DNA from: Arthrobacter antibioticus
GTDB taxonomy: Bacteria; Actinomycetota; Actinomycetes; Actinomycetales; Micrococcaceae
Direction of reading: 5' to 3'
NCBI RefSeq assembly: GCF_030063205.1
Contig: NZ_JASISQ010000008.1
Location: forward strand, 1 to 64,000
Length of the DNA: 64,000 bases
Part shown: positions 8,958-17,027 of the stretch, piece by piece
Layout of the letters: the number at the start of each line of letters is the position of its first letter
Position numbering within the stretch: position 1 is the first letter of the stretch
Notes under the pieces: generated by a model
Database searches by the model: none
The model's input: only the letters and a program-made list of their open reading frames with translations
Told to the model about the DNA's origin: nothing
Translations under genes and position numbers: made by a program

Positions 8958-9941
8958 ATGCAAACAGTGAAATTAGGCGGCCAAGGACTTGTTGTATCCG
9001 TTGAGGGACTAGGCGCCATGGGCATGAGTGCGTTTTACGGTGCCCGCGATGACGCCGAATCAACGGCCACGCTCAACCGCGCCATTGATTTGGGCATCAG
9101 CTTGATTGACACGGCGGAGGTTTACGGGCCGTTCCTCAATGAGCAACTCATAGGCCAGGCCATTGGGCACCGCCGAGGCGAGTATGCCTTGGCCACGAAG
9201 TTTGGCAGCGAAGTTAACGATGATGGTTCCCGGCGGCCCGTCAATGGCAGCCCCGCCTATGCCCGCAGGGCGCTGGAGAGGTCCTTGCTTCACCTTGGCA
9301 CGGACTACGTGGACCTTTACTATCTGCATCGCGTGGACCCCAACACCCCGATCGAAGAAACTGTGGGAGCCATGGCCGAGTTCGTTGCCGAAGGCAAGGT
9401 GCGGTTTCTTGGCCTTTCAGAGGCGGCCCCGGCGACACTTCGGCGCGCACACGCCACCCATCCAATAACCGCGCTACAAACCGAGTACTCCATGTTTGAG
9501 CGCGAGCCGGAGAGCAACGGAGTCTTAGCGACAGCCCGCGAACTCGGCATCGGCTTCGTGGCGTACTCCCCGCTGGGCAGAGGTCTTTTGACAGGCGGGA
9601 TCACCAGTGAAGACGATCTCGCCGCGAACGACTGGCGTCGAGGCATGCCCCGCTTCACCCGTGAGAATATGGCAACGAACTTGTCCATGGTTGAGCAGAT
9701 CACCGCAATTGCCGCAGCCAAGGAGGTCACGGCCGCACAGCTGGCACTGGCATGGGTCATAGCCCAAAACACTGTTCCCATACCTGGCACCAAACAACGC
9801 AAGTATTTGGAGGAGAACGCGGCAGCGCCGGACATTGTGCTCACCACCGAAGATCTTGCCGCTATTGAAGCAGCCGTGCCTGCCGGCAGCGCGGCAGGCA
9901 CCCGATACGATGAAGCCGGCCTAAAGTCCGTCTACAAGTAG
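8958..9941 (+). CDS. Aldo/keto reductase
   Basis: A 327-residue NAD(P)H-dependent oxidoreductase of the aldo/keto reductase superfamily with a TIM-barrel fold. The catalytic tetrad is complete: D51 and Y56 in LIDTAEVYGP, K81 in ATKFG, and H124 in YYLHRVD. The C-terminal cofactor segment IPIPGTKQRKYLEEN is present as PIPGTKQRKYLEENAAA. The start at ATG 8958 gives the family-typical N-terminus (VKLGGQGLVVSVEGLGAMGMS). The longer frame from 8862 adds residues unlike the family. The substrate cannot be told from sequence. The closest general type is the YakC/general stress protein 69-like group. It appears to be a single-gene unit. Confidence 0.9.
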   Translation: MQTVKLGGQGLVVSVEGLGAMGMSAFYGARDDAESTATLNRAIDLGISLIDTAEVYGPFLNEQLIGQAIGHRRGEYALATKFGSEVNDDGSRRPVNGSPAYARRALERSLLHLGTDYVDLYYLHRVDPNTPIEETVGAMAEFVAEGKVRFLGLSEAAPATLRRAHATHPITALQTEYSMFEREPESNGVLATARELGIGFVAYSPLGRGLLTGGITSEDDLAANDWRRGMPRFTRENMATNLSMVEQITAIAAAKEVTAAQLALAWVIAQNTVPIPGTKQRKYLEENAAAPDIVLTTEDLAAIEAAVPAGSAAGTRYDEAGLKSVYK

Positions 9942-10043
9942 TCCGGACAGCATGGACCGTGAACTGGAGGCAGTTCGGTGTAGTCATTCAGCCAACACAG
10001 CGGCACACAATACCCATGAACTCCCCGTGGCATCAGGGCTGGA

Positions 10044-10049
10044 TATAAT
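10044..10049 (+). promoter_or_regulatory. Candidate -10 box (TATAAT) upstream of the frameshifted membrane gene
   Basis: A consensus TATAAT lies 23 bases before the ATG at 10073. A clear -35 is not seen. Its intact state suggests the gene is, or was recently, expressed. Confidence 0.45.
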
Positions 10050-10072
10050 TCAAAGCTGGTCAGTTGGAAACC

Positions 10073-10467
10073 ATGACGTTAGAGAGCCCAGGATTCCCCG
10101 CCAACCCGCCCATCCTGCTCTCGCTCGGGCATATCCAGGTCACCGAGCAATACGTCATAACTCCGGCCGGAACGTGGCCCTTGGCCGAAGTGACGTCACA
10201 TCCGTTGATCAAACCAGGGTCACCACTTTCACCCCTACTTGGGCTATTGTCATGGTGTTTTTATTCATTTGGTTTTTCCTCATTAGCCTGCTTTTTCTCC
10301 TCGCCCGCGATACTCGCATGGAGGGTTTCATCGCCGTGAATATTCAGGCCGGTAAATACTCCTACACGGAGCAGCTTCCCGTGGGCAATGAGGTTCAAAG
10401 GATCGATGTGTTCAACAGGGTGCATTTCTTGCAAACCCAGATCGGTCGGGCCCGCTCAGTCGGTTAG
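10073..10467 (+). pseudogene. Small membrane protein interrupted by an apparent frameshift
   Basis: Two overlapping frames each hold half of one coherent protein. The first frame, from ATG 10073, encodes PPILLSLGHIQVTEQYVITPAGTWPLAEVTS. The second frame takes over near 10195-10208 with VDQTRVTTFTPTWAIVMV, a strong membrane segment, LARDTRMEGF and FNRVHFLQTQIGRAR, ending at 10467. Joined, they resemble a conserved hypothetical membrane protein I recall from Arthrobacter relatives. The join needs a one-base loss (or two-base gain) near the run of GACGTCACATCC. The cause may be a real recent mutation, programmed slippage or a sequencing error. No slippery heptamer is visible, so slippage is the least likely. 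Confidence 0.6.
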
Positions 10468-10494
10468 CCCCACGCATCTGGGTTCCATCACGGC

Positions 10495-10500
10495 TAAGCT
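10495..10500 (+). promoter_or_regulatory. Candidate -10 box for a leaderless transcript
   Basis: TAAGCT is followed by exactly six bases and the GTG start at 10507. It is the same hexamer and spacing as at 6669 and 13978. Confidence 0.6.
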
Positions 10501-10506
10501 CATCAT

Positions 10507-12132
10507 GTGACCACTCGTCCTACCTCCTCTGAGTTTGTTCTTGCCCGTCGCGGTGTTTCCGGGCACCGCCAGTACCGCATCCCGGCCCTCGCGGTATCCA
10601 CTCACGGCACACTCCTGGCCGCCTACGACGGCCGGCCCAATTTGGATGACCTCCCCAACCCAATCGATCTGCTGATCCGCCGCAGCACCGATAATGGAAC
10701 CTCGTGGGGTCCGCAACAAACAATCCGCACAGGCACCGGTTTGGACGGTTACGGGGATCCAAGTCTGCTTGTTGACACCGAAACCGGGCGCATTTTTTGC
10801 TTCCACGCGGCAGGGACCCACGCTGGTTTCTTTGAGGCAGTTGAAGGACTAGAGGATAAGGATGCCATCCAGCACGCGGACCTGAGCTTCTCAGACGACG
10901 ACGGTCTCACGTGGCAGCACCGCAGCCTCACAACCATGCTCAAACGCCCGGGTATAACCGGTCTTTTTGCTGCTGCGGGCGCTGGCATTCAAATTCACAC
11001 CGGCCCGTTCACGGGGCGTCTTGTGCAGCAGTTCGTGCTACTTCACCAGGGCAACATTAAGGCCGCCAGCGCCTATAGCGACGATCATGGCGAGACTTGG
11101 ACTCTCGGCGAATTCATTTCTGGAGCCAATGAAAACAAGGTTGTTTGTTTGGCTGACGGATCACTGCTGATGCACTCCCGCGCCACACCGCACAGGCTCA
11201 CTGCCCTTTCCACAGACGGCGGTCACAGCTATACAACCGCGCAACCGCACCGTGAATTGCCCGACCCCAGCGACAACGGTTCGGTGGCACGCTTCGACGG
11301 CTTACCCAATGTGGCAGCGTGGGCCACACCTGAGACTGAGAACTGGCTCATCGCCACCCACAATCATGACCCCCTGCTGCGCCGCAATACGCTCCTGAAG
11401 CTATCTGTGGACAACGGCGCAACCTGGCCGTACGCCGTCGTACTGTGTGCAGGCAGTTCACAGTATTCCACCGCTGCCCGCCTGCCCGACGGCCGGATTG
11501 GTGTGTTGTATGAGCGCCAGGGGTACCAGGAAATCGTTTTTGTTGCCTTCGATCCGCAAGAGCTCCTCACCTCCCCTGTCGGCTCACTGAAGCACGACGT
11601 CGGCACCTCCTATGCCGGAAGCGTTGGGCTGAGCGTTGTGCTGCGTTCCATCACGCCGGGACGCCCAGTGGTTTGGAACAGTGTTGGCGAGACTTTTGTA
11701 TTGGCTGCGACTGAAGGTGATTGGGACCCGGCCGCTTGGAAGGAAGTCGGTCAGGGCTATTCTGATGAGGCTCCTCAGGTACTTTCAAACCGCGAATCAC
11801 AGGATGGAAACTACGGTGCCATCATTCCTGGCTACAAGGCTGGAGACGTTCTGGCGTTTGCCGGGAGGGTGGAGAATTCTGCGCAAACCAATGTTCCGGT
11901 GGTGTCGGTGCTTCGTGAGAACGGCTCTACCGAGGTTGTTGCCTGCCCTGAACCGTTGCCAGCCGGGACGGCTCGTAGTTTCAATGCCACATACGAGGTG
12001 ACTCAGGCCGACATTAACGCCGGCTGCCTCACCGTTGCATTCGTCATGGGTGTGCGGGACTGCGGCCAGGGTCTTGAGGCCAAACGATCCTTCACCTTCG
12101 ACGTTGCCACTGGCGATATTTCCGAAAGCTGA
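10507..12132 (+). CDS. Exo-sialidase (neuraminidase), GH33-type
   Basis: A 541-residue glycoside hydrolase that should release terminal sialic acids. The arginine-triad YRIP motif (R24-I25-P26) and the acid/base aspartate in AAYDGRP (D41) are present. Four Asp-boxes (STDNGTSWG near 60, SDDDGLTW near 137, SDDHGETW near 193, STDGGHSY near 236) mark a six-bladed propeller, and a typical YSTAARLPDGRIGVLYE segment follows. Residues beyond about 390 form an extra beta-rich domain of unknown role. There is no signal peptide or membrane anchor, so it appears cytoplasmic unless exported another way. No sialic acid uptake or catabolic genes are adjacent. The start is GTG 10507 behind a leaderless-type box. 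Confidence 0.9.
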   Translation: MTTRPTSSEFVLARRGVSGHRQYRIPALAVSTHGTLLAAYDGRPNLDDLPNPIDLLIRRSTDNGTSWGPQQTIRTGTGLDGYGDPSLLVDTETGRIFCFHAAGTHAGFFEAVEGLEDKDAIQHADLSFSDDDGLTWQHRSLTTMLKRPGITGLFAAAGAGIQIHTGPFTGRLVQQFVLLHQGNIKAASAYSDDHGETWTLGEFISGANENKVVCLADGSLLMHSRATPHRLTALSTDGGHSYTTAQPHRELPDPSDNGSVARFDGLPNVAAWATPETENWLIATHNHDPLLRRNTLLKLSVDNGATWPYAVVLCAGSSQYSTAARLPDGRIGVLYERQGYQEIVFVAFDPQELLTSPVGSLKHDVGTSYAGSVGLSVVLRSITPGRPVVWNSVGETFVLAATEGDWDPAAWKEVGQGYSDEAPQVLSNRESQDGNYGAIIPGYKAGDVLAFAGRVENSAQTNVPVVSVLRENGSTEVVACPEPLPAGTARSFNATYEVTQADINAGCLTVAFVMGVRDCGQGLEAKRSFTFDVATGDISES

Positions 12133-12150
12133 CGCTCGCGTCTTTGACTC

Positions 12151-12221
12151 CTGCGCACCGTGAGTTGTCATGGTGCCGCCACTTCGACGGTGGCGGCACG
12201 GGCACAACTGACCATGCGCAG
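12151..12221. terminator. Long nested inverted repeat between convergent genes
   Basis: The inner 10-bp stem pairs 12173-12182 with 12190-12199. The middle arms AGTTGT/ACAACT and the outer arms CTGCGCA (12151-12157)/TGCGCAG (12215-12221) pair further out. It lies between the sialidase and the PspA-like gene, so it can terminate both. The outer arms recur at 16908-16979. Confidence 0.7.
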
Positions 12222-12229
12222 AGCTCAAA

Positions 12230-12751
12230 CTACGGGCGCTCCGCCTGCCCTCGCTCTGGCTTTTTGAATTCCTCGAGCGCTTGGGCGATGGCGTGATCGG
12301 CGTGCGCCGCAGATTGCGTGGCCTTGAGCGTTTCAACTGTGACGTTGAAGCCGCTGACGCGGGCTTGGAGCTGAGCTAGGGCGCCAATCAGCATGGTTTC
12401 CTGTTCGGCCAGGGCGTTGCGCTGGTTGACGATGTCCGCCAGCTGCCCGCCCATAATCAGGTGGCGGCCCATGGCAGTTTGGGCAGCTAGCTCATCCCCG
12501 TCAAGGCGAGATTTTTCCGCTTGCCGCACCAGTCTGTCAAGGGCCTGTTCTAGATCCGCGGCCTGGATGTCCAACCGCTGCCTACTCACCGAAACATCGG
12601 CAACTCCACGGCGCATCTTTTGCACGGCGTTCCTTTGCTTAAACTGGGCATCCCTCAAGGTGAGCGGGTCACGGCTGGAGGCTCCGCCGTCGTACTTCAC
12701 CGAGAGATTTGGGCGAGAAAAAATGCCCACAATCCGCGCAAAAAAACTCAT
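12230..12751 (-). CDS. Short PspA/IM30-like coiled-coil protein
   Basis: A 173-residue, highly helical protein with heptad-like Leu/Ala/Gln patterns over almost its full length. The N-terminus (MSFFARIVGIFSRP) resembles the membrane-binding start of PspA family proteins, and the body (RDAQFKQRNAVQKM, AALEQ-like helices) fits the family. It is shorter than typical PspA (about 220-250 residues). It probably coats or stabilises the inner membrane. It is the second gene of a two-gene leftward unit, nine bases after the gene for a membrane-anchored coiled-coil protein, and the two may interact. No PspC or stress-response regulator is nearby. Function is inferred from resemblance only. Confidence 0.6.
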   Translation of the reverse strand: MSFFARIVGIFSRPNLSVKYDGGASSRDPLTLRDAQFKQRNAVQKMRRGVADVSVSRQRLDIQAADLEQALDRLVRQAEKSRLDGDELAAQTAMGRHLIMGGQLADIVNQRNALAEQETMLIGALAQLQARVSGFNVTVETLKATQSAAHADHAIAQALEEFKKPERGQAERP

Positions 12752-12760
12752 CGTTCTCAG

Positions 12761-13336
12761 TTAGTCTTCGCCAAGGTCCGTGTATGTTTTAGACCAATTT
12801 TTAAGCATCGAAGCCTCAATTTCAAGCGTCCGGGTGAGGTCTTTGAGGTCAACTTCGGCAGTTGGCGCGCCAGCACTGGCGAGAGCGTTGCGGACTCCCC
12901 TGGCGGTCTGGGTGATCTGCTCCACTTGCACGCTGAGTGTCTTAGCATAGAGGGCCTGAACAGCGGGTTCGGGTTCCCGTTGTGCCACAATTAACTGGTG
13001 TTCCATGACGGCGGCTGTTTGCTGCAAGGTCTTGAATATGGACTCAAGATTTCCGGTATATTGACCGGTGGACTGGGCCACACCCAACGACCTGTGCGTC
13101 GCTTCAAGGGATTCTTGCAGGGCCACACGCTGCTTGAGGATCTCCGCAACGGGGCCGGTACTGGAGCTGGCCCGAACTTTCAGGGCGCTACGCTTTGCCG
13201 ACTCGATCCTGGGCTTAGAAAGTTTCGCTAAGCCAATGGCGCCCCGGGAAACTAATATCCCCAAGGTGACGGCGACGCCCAAAAAAATGGCAACGATCAC
13301 CAAGAGAAGAATCAAAAAGACTGTGCCTAAGTCCAT
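12761..13336 (-). CDS. Membrane-anchored coiled-coil protein of unknown function
   Basis: A 191-residue protein with a single N-terminal membrane helix (about residues 5-30, MDLGTVFLILLLVIVAIFL) and no signal-cleavage site. A basic stretch follows (KPRIESAKRSALKVR), and then a mostly helical cytoplasmic part rich in Gln, Leu and Ala. I do not recognise a named family. It lies directly upstream of the PspA-like gene in the same unit, with AAGGAAAC as a ribosome site. The pairing of a membrane anchor and a PspA-like partner suggests a membrane-integrity module, but that is inference. Confidence 0.65.
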   Translation of the reverse strand: MDLGTVFLILLLVIVAIFLGVAVTLGILVSRGAIGLAKLSKPRIESAKRSALKVRASSSTGPVAEILKQRVALQESLEATHRSLGVAQSTGQYTGNLESIFKTLQQTAAVMEHQLIVAQREPEPAVQALYAKTLSVQVEQITQTARGVRNALASAGAPTAEVDLKDLTRTLEIEASMLKNWSKTYTDLGED

Positions 13337-13505
13337 GGAATGGTAGGTTTCCTTGCCAGATTGAGGAACTGAGCCGTTGCAGATCAGCGTAACACCGCAA
13401 GGCTATCCCAGAGATTCACTCCTACAAGAGAGGTGTTATGCCGGGCGGCTCCTTCGTTTCAGTTCGAAAGCGCCCTTTGTCGGTGCCAGCGGGCAGAATG
13501 GGGTG

Positions 13506-13907
13506 ATGAAGACAATTTTGAATGTTATTTGGTTGGTGTTCGGCGGCTTTTGGTTGGCGCTGAGCTACTTTTTTGCCGGAATTTTGTGCTGCATTCTCAT
13601 CATCACCATCCCCTGGGGTATAGCCTCATTCCGCATTGCCGGGTACGCCCTGTGGCCTTTTGGCCGAACCGTTGTTGATAAGCCCGGCGGCACGGGCCTG
13701 GCCAGTACGCTGGGCAACGTCATTTGGATTTTGGTGGCGGGAATCTGGATAGTGATTGCACACGTCAGCACTGCAGTTGCCATGGCAATCACCATCATCG
13801 GTATCCCCTTGGCTATTGCCAATCTGAAGATGATCCCTGTTTCTTTGATGCCGTTAGGCAAGGAGATAGTGCCCACCAACCGGCCATTTGTGGCCAGTTA
13901 CCGCTAG
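13506..13907 (+). CDS. yccF: YccF domain-containing inner membrane protein
   Basis: A 134-residue integral membrane protein with two YccF-type units. The first has NVIWLVFGGFWLAL...IPWGIASFRIAGYALWPFG and the second has GNVIWILVAGIWIVI...IGIPLAIANLKMIPVSLMPLG. The paired WPFG/MPLG endings are diagnostic. Four hydrophobic segments are predicted. The start at ATG 13506 matches the family N-terminus (MKTILNVIWLVFGG). The upstream extension to 13377 is not membrane-like and lacks a start signal. A CAGAAT box lies exactly six bases before this ATG, as in the leaderless genes. The cellular role is unknown. Confidence 0.92.
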   Translation: MKTILNVIWLVFGGFWLALSYFFAGILCCILIITIPWGIASFRIAGYALWPFGRTVVDKPGGTGLASTLGNVIWILVAGIWIVIAHVSTAVAMAITIIGIPLAIANLKMIPVSLMPLGKEIVPTNRPFVASYR

Positions 13908-13977
13908 AACGGTCAGCCCCTGAACCATCCACGCCAAAGAGGAGGTGTCCACGAATCTGGTGAAGACGTTTGCCGCG

Positions 13978-13983
13978 TAAGCT
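13978..13983 (+). promoter_or_regulatory. Candidate -10 box for a leaderless transcript
   Basis: TAAGCT is followed by exactly six bases (TGTCTC) and the ATG at 13990. No ribosome site is seen. Confidence 0.6.
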
Positions 13984-13989
13984 TGTCTC

Positions 13990-14223
13990 ATGCGCAATAA
14001 GACCGATTGGTTGGACGTCATCGTCAACTTCGCCAGTTTCGCGGCCATGATTTTAGTGCTGAGTTTTGCTAGATTCGGCCTGCCTGTAAAGATTGTGCTC
14101 GCCTTCGCTGTTTCCCTGGCCATCACAGGTGGTTGGTCTTATTACAAACGAAAGCTCCGCCGTCGTCCATCTGACCCGAAGCGGCTGCATGTTTACAGCG
14201 TGAAGAATGCGGACGAAAAATAA
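13990..14223 (+). CDS. Small membrane protein of unknown function
   Basis: A 77-residue protein with two hydrophobic segments (about residues 10-27 and 31-48), then a basic tail (YYKRKLRRRPSDPKRLHVYS), which predicts both ends in the cytoplasm. I do not recognise a family. Its TAA stop overlaps the ATG of the HutD-like gene by one base, so the two are translationally coupled and probably co-transcribed from the leaderless-type promoter ahead of this gene. Confidence 0.7.
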   Translation: MRNKTDWLDVIVNFASFAAMILVLSFARFGLPVKIVLAFAVSLAITGGWSYYKRKLRRRPSDPKRLHVYSVKNADEK

Positions 14224-14825
14224 TGCAAATCATCCGCTACTCCGCACTCGAAGCAACGCCTTGGCACAATGGCGGTGGGCTAAGCCGGCAAATTGCTGCC
14301 GGCCCGGCAGGATCAGAGCCGTGGCAATGGCGTGTGAGTCTGGCAGAGGTTTCCAAAGCCGGCCCCTTCTCGGAACTACCAGGGGTGGATCGCATCATCA
14401 CGGTGGTAGAGGGCGAACTGATCGCACTGACAATAGATGGTGTGGAGCAGGCACTTGAAAAGTACCGTCCGTTCCGTTTTTCAGGCGATTCGCAGACCTG
14501 CGCAGCCCTACCAACAGGTGCTCTCAAGGACTTGAATCTCATGACCCGACGTGGCGCTTTCAAGGGCTACGCCGCCATCATCGAACTGTCCAAGAAGCGT
14601 CCACACCCGGTCTTTGCCGACCAGTTTGCCGTGCTGCTTCAGGGCTCGGCCAGCGTTACGCCAGCGCCCTCGACTGTTGCCCCGGACCATCCGCAGGCAT
14701 CTTCGCCAGTGCCAGCCGCTGAGGCGCTTGGCAAGTTCGATACGGTGGTAGGTTCCGAGGATGCCCCGGAGGTTTCCGGCCGCGGCTTCCTTGCTGTGCT
14801 CAGCATCGACCCGGTCGGCACCTGA
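14223..14825 (+). CDS. HutD/Ves family protein
   Basis: A 200-residue cupin-like protein of the HutD/Ves family. It starts with the diagnostic RYSALEATPWHNGGGLSRQIA, followed by WQWRVSLAEVSKAGPFSELPGVDRIITVVEGE, and NLMTRRG downstream. Family members often accompany histidine utilisation genes, where their role is regulatory or unclear. No hut genes are visible here. The C-terminal third (Pro/Ala/Ser-rich, about 140-175) is less conserved. The start overlaps the stop of the small membrane protein gene. A hairpin follows at 14929-14955. Confidence 0.85.
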   Translation: MQIIRYSALEATPWHNGGGLSRQIAAGPAGSEPWQWRVSLAEVSKAGPFSELPGVDRIITVVEGELIALTIDGVEQALEKYRPFRFSGDSQTCAALPTGALKDLNLMTRRGAFKGYAAIIELSKKRPHPVFADQFAVLLQGSASVTPAPSTVAPDHPQASSPVPAAEALGKFDTVVGSEDAPEVSGRGFLAVLSIDPVGT

Positions 14826-14865
14826 ATAGAGATCCAGCTCCAAACGAAGTGGGACCGCCATCCGG

Positions 14866-14895
14866 CAGTCCATCAGATACCAGTCCATCAGATAC
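14866..14895. repeat. 15-bp perfect tandem duplication
   Basis: CAGTCCATCAGATAC occurs twice head to tail, followed by a further CAG. It lies in the spacer between the HutD-like gene and the helicase terminator. No function is evident. Confidence 0.9.
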
Positions 14896-14928
14896 CAGAG
14901 GGTTGCACACTGGCATTAGTTAAAAAGA

Positions 14929-14955
14929 ATCGGGCCCGCAGGAAGCGGGCCCGAT
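14929..14955. terminator. Bidirectional intrinsic terminator
   Basis: An 11-bp GC-rich stem (ATCGGGCCCGC, loop AGGAA, complement) is flanked by A-rich sequence on the left and TCCTTTT on the right. It works as a terminator for the rightward HutD gene and, with the U-tract TTCTTTTT, for the leftward helicase gene. Confidence 0.9.
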
Positions 14956-14966
14956 CCTTTTGGTAT

Positions 14967-16661
14967 CTAGCGGCTGCGACGCTGGTTCGAAGCCGGTGCA
15001 GAAGCGCGGCGGGGTCCGCCGGATCGAGAGGAGCCACCACCGTTGGCGTTGTAGCTGCCACCGGAAGTACCTCCGGTGTTGGATGACCAAGCAACACTGG
15101 AGCTGCTTCGTGCACCCTCGCGGGCGCCTTCACGTGAACCACTTGAATGAGGTGCGCGCTTGCCGCGGGCGCCCTCACCATCGCGTGCCGGACGGCCAGC
15201 ACCAGCTGGGCGGCCCTCGCCGGAACGTGCCGGACGCCCAGCGCCAGCTGGGCGTGAAACCTGACCATCGCGACGCTCTGAACGGTTACCCTGTCCCGCA
15301 GGAGCCGAACGCTCGCCACCTTCTGATGAGACGCGGCCACGTCCACCACGGCCACCCCGGCCACCGGCTGTGGGAGCGGCACCGGAACGAACTGAGCGCT
15401 TGCGCTGAGCATTGGCTCCGGTTGATGAACCGCCACCCTGTGCCGGCGCCTTTGCGGCAAGCAGTGCCGCGCGGGTGCGTGGATCAATCTTGTCAGCTAC
15501 GTTGCCCACCAATGTAGCAATGACCGGTGAGCTGGTGGTGACGCGCTCAAAGTTCACGTCAACGCCTGCTGCACGCATGAGCTTCTTGACGTCGCTCTGC
15601 TGCTCCGGCAAGGTCAAGGTAACAACAACGCCGTCGGACCCGGCACGCGCCGTACGTCCTGAGCGGTGCAGGTATGCCTTGTGCTCTGTGGGCGGATCAA
15701 CGTGGATGACCAATTCGATGTCATCGACGTGGACGCCGCGGGCAGCAACGTCGGTGGCAACCAGCACGCGGACGCCGCCGGTGGAGAATTCGGCCAGGTT
15801 CCTATCGCGTGCGTTCTGTGAGAGGTTGCCGTGCAGATCAACGGCGGGGATACCGGCGTCGGTCAAGGTTTTGGCCAGCTTGCGGGCGTGGTGCTTGGTG
15901 CGCATGAAAAGAATGCGGCGACCGGCGCCCGATGCCAGCTCAACGATGACCTGCTTCTTCACCGTCTGGTCACCAACAACGAGTACGTGGTGTTCCATGG
16001 TGGAGACAGCAGCCTTGGCCTCGTCTACCGAGTGGGTGAGCTGGTTGGAGAGGTAACGCTGGACGATCTTGTCCACGCCGTTATCCAACGTTGCGGAGAA
16101 CAGCATGCGCTGGCCCTGCGTGGGAGTGGTGTCCAGCAAGCGCTTAACAACGGGCAAGAAGCCAAGGTCGGCCATGTGGTCGGCCTCGTCCAAAACGGTG
16201 ATCTCAACATTTTCCAGCGACACGATGCGCTGCTTCATGAGGTCCTCTAGACGGCCGGGGCAGGCAATGACAATGTCAACGCCTGCGCGCAAAGCCTTTT
16301 CCTGACGAGCCTGTGAAACGCCACCGTAAATGACCGTGGTATTCAAGCCCATGGACTTGGCCAGCGGCTCAATGGTGTTGTTCAGCTGTGTGGCCAGTTC
16401 GCGGGTTGGTGCCAAAACCAGGCCAATGGGACGGCCCGGCTTGCGGAAGTAAGGGGCTTCGCGCTCAGCCAAACGGGCAACGAGCGGGATGGCGAAGGCA
16501 ATGGTCTTGCCGGAGCCGGTGCGGCCGCGCCCCAACACGTCCCGTCCTGCCAAAGTATCTGGCAAGGTCTTGACCTGAATGGGGAATGCTTCCTCAATGC
16601 CCTGAGCGGCGAGTGAAGCAACGATTTCCTTGGGCGCACCAAGGGCAGCAAAAGTTGTCAT
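14967..16661 (-). CDS. DEAD-box ATP-dependent RNA helicase with basic RGG-rich tail
   Basis: A 564-residue helicase that should unwind or remodel RNA, for instance in ribosome assembly or mRNA turnover. All core motifs are present: Q motif (GIEEAFPIQ), I (GRTGSGKT), Ia (PTRELATQ), II (DEADHMADLGF), III (SAT), V (TDVAARGVHVDD) and VI (HRSGRTARAG). After about residue 420 comes a long disordered tail rich in Arg, Gly and Ser (RGGRGGRGR, GAGRPARDGE) typical of RNA-binding extensions. The ATG at 16661 gives MTTFAALGAPKEI. The upstream in-frame extension to 16733 lacks family similarity. About 200 bases of leader may precede it. Subfamily (RhlE versus CsdA-like) is uncertain. Confidence 0.93.
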   Translation of the reverse strand: MTTFAALGAPKEIVASLAAQGIEEAFPIQVKTLPDTLAGRDVLGRGRTGSGKTIAFAIPLVARLAEREAPYFRKPGRPIGLVLAPTRELATQLNNTIEPLAKSMGLNTTVIYGGVSQARQEKALRAGVDIVIACPGRLEDLMKQRIVSLENVEITVLDEADHMADLGFLPVVKRLLDTTPTQGQRMLFSATLDNGVDKIVQRYLSNQLTHSVDEAKAAVSTMEHHVLVVGDQTVKKQVIVELASGAGRRILFMRTKHHARKLAKTLTDAGIPAVDLHGNLSQNARDRNLAEFSTGGVRVLVATDVAARGVHVDDIELVIHVDPPTEHKAYLHRSGRTARAGSDGVVVTLTLPEQQSDVKKLMRAAGVDVNFERVTTSSPVIATLVGNVADKIDPRTRAALLAAKAPAQGGGSSTGANAQRKRSVRSGAAPTAGGRGGRGGRGRVSSEGGERSAPAGQGNRSERRDGQVSRPAGAGRPARSGEGRPAGAGRPARDGEGARGKRAPHSSGSREGAREGARSSSSVAWSSNTGGTSGGSYNANGGGSSRSGGPRRASAPASNQRRSR

Positions 16662-17027
16662 GTAAAGAGAGAATCTTTCGTAAGGCGGTTCAACGTCCCA
16701 CGAGCAGTTTTGACCGCGGGTTCGCCGATTCAATGCCAGAGCGTGTCAACCGCGATTTGCCTGAAGCAAAATCAGTGCGGGACAAGTTGAATGCGTTCAT
16801 CGACGCAGAATGCACTAGACGCGCATTAAGTAATGTCAGTCTAGCAGCGGTACGACGCCGGAGCTCCCCTTAGTGCCCCAACTCACGTTCGAGTACGTGT
16901 TGAACCCCTGCGCACCGTCAGTGGCGTACGTGCCGCACAAGTGGCTGTGGCGCACGCTCCCCACGCCAACCATGCGCAGGCGTGAAAGTCGCGCTACTGC
17001 CCGTGGTCACCGGTACGCTTAAGAGTG
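16662..17027. other. Divergent intergenic region between helicase and trmB
   Basis: The left part is the upstream leader of the helicase. It holds a CTAGAC/GTCTAG inverted repeat (16815-16844) with an AT-rich centre that may overlap its promoter. The right part holds the long inverted repeat at 16908-16979 and a TACGCT box (17014-17019) for trmB. I see no small RNA gene with confidence. Confidence 0.4.
16908..16979. repeat. Inverted repeat sharing termini with the 12151-12221 hairpin
   Basis: The outer arms CTGCGCA (16908-16914) and TGCGCAG (16973-16979) carry the same inner neighbours (CCGT on the left, ACCA on the right) as at 12151-12221. A middle pair TGGCGT/ACGCCA is also present. Unlike the first copy it lies between divergent genes, so a terminator role alone does not explain it. 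Confidence 0.6.

Noticed and set aside
9952-10467. Single 171-codon frame from 9952 as an intact gene
   Set aside because: Its first about 80 residues are low-quality and not membrane-like. The coherent N-terminus is in the other frame from 10073, so a frameshift explains the region better.
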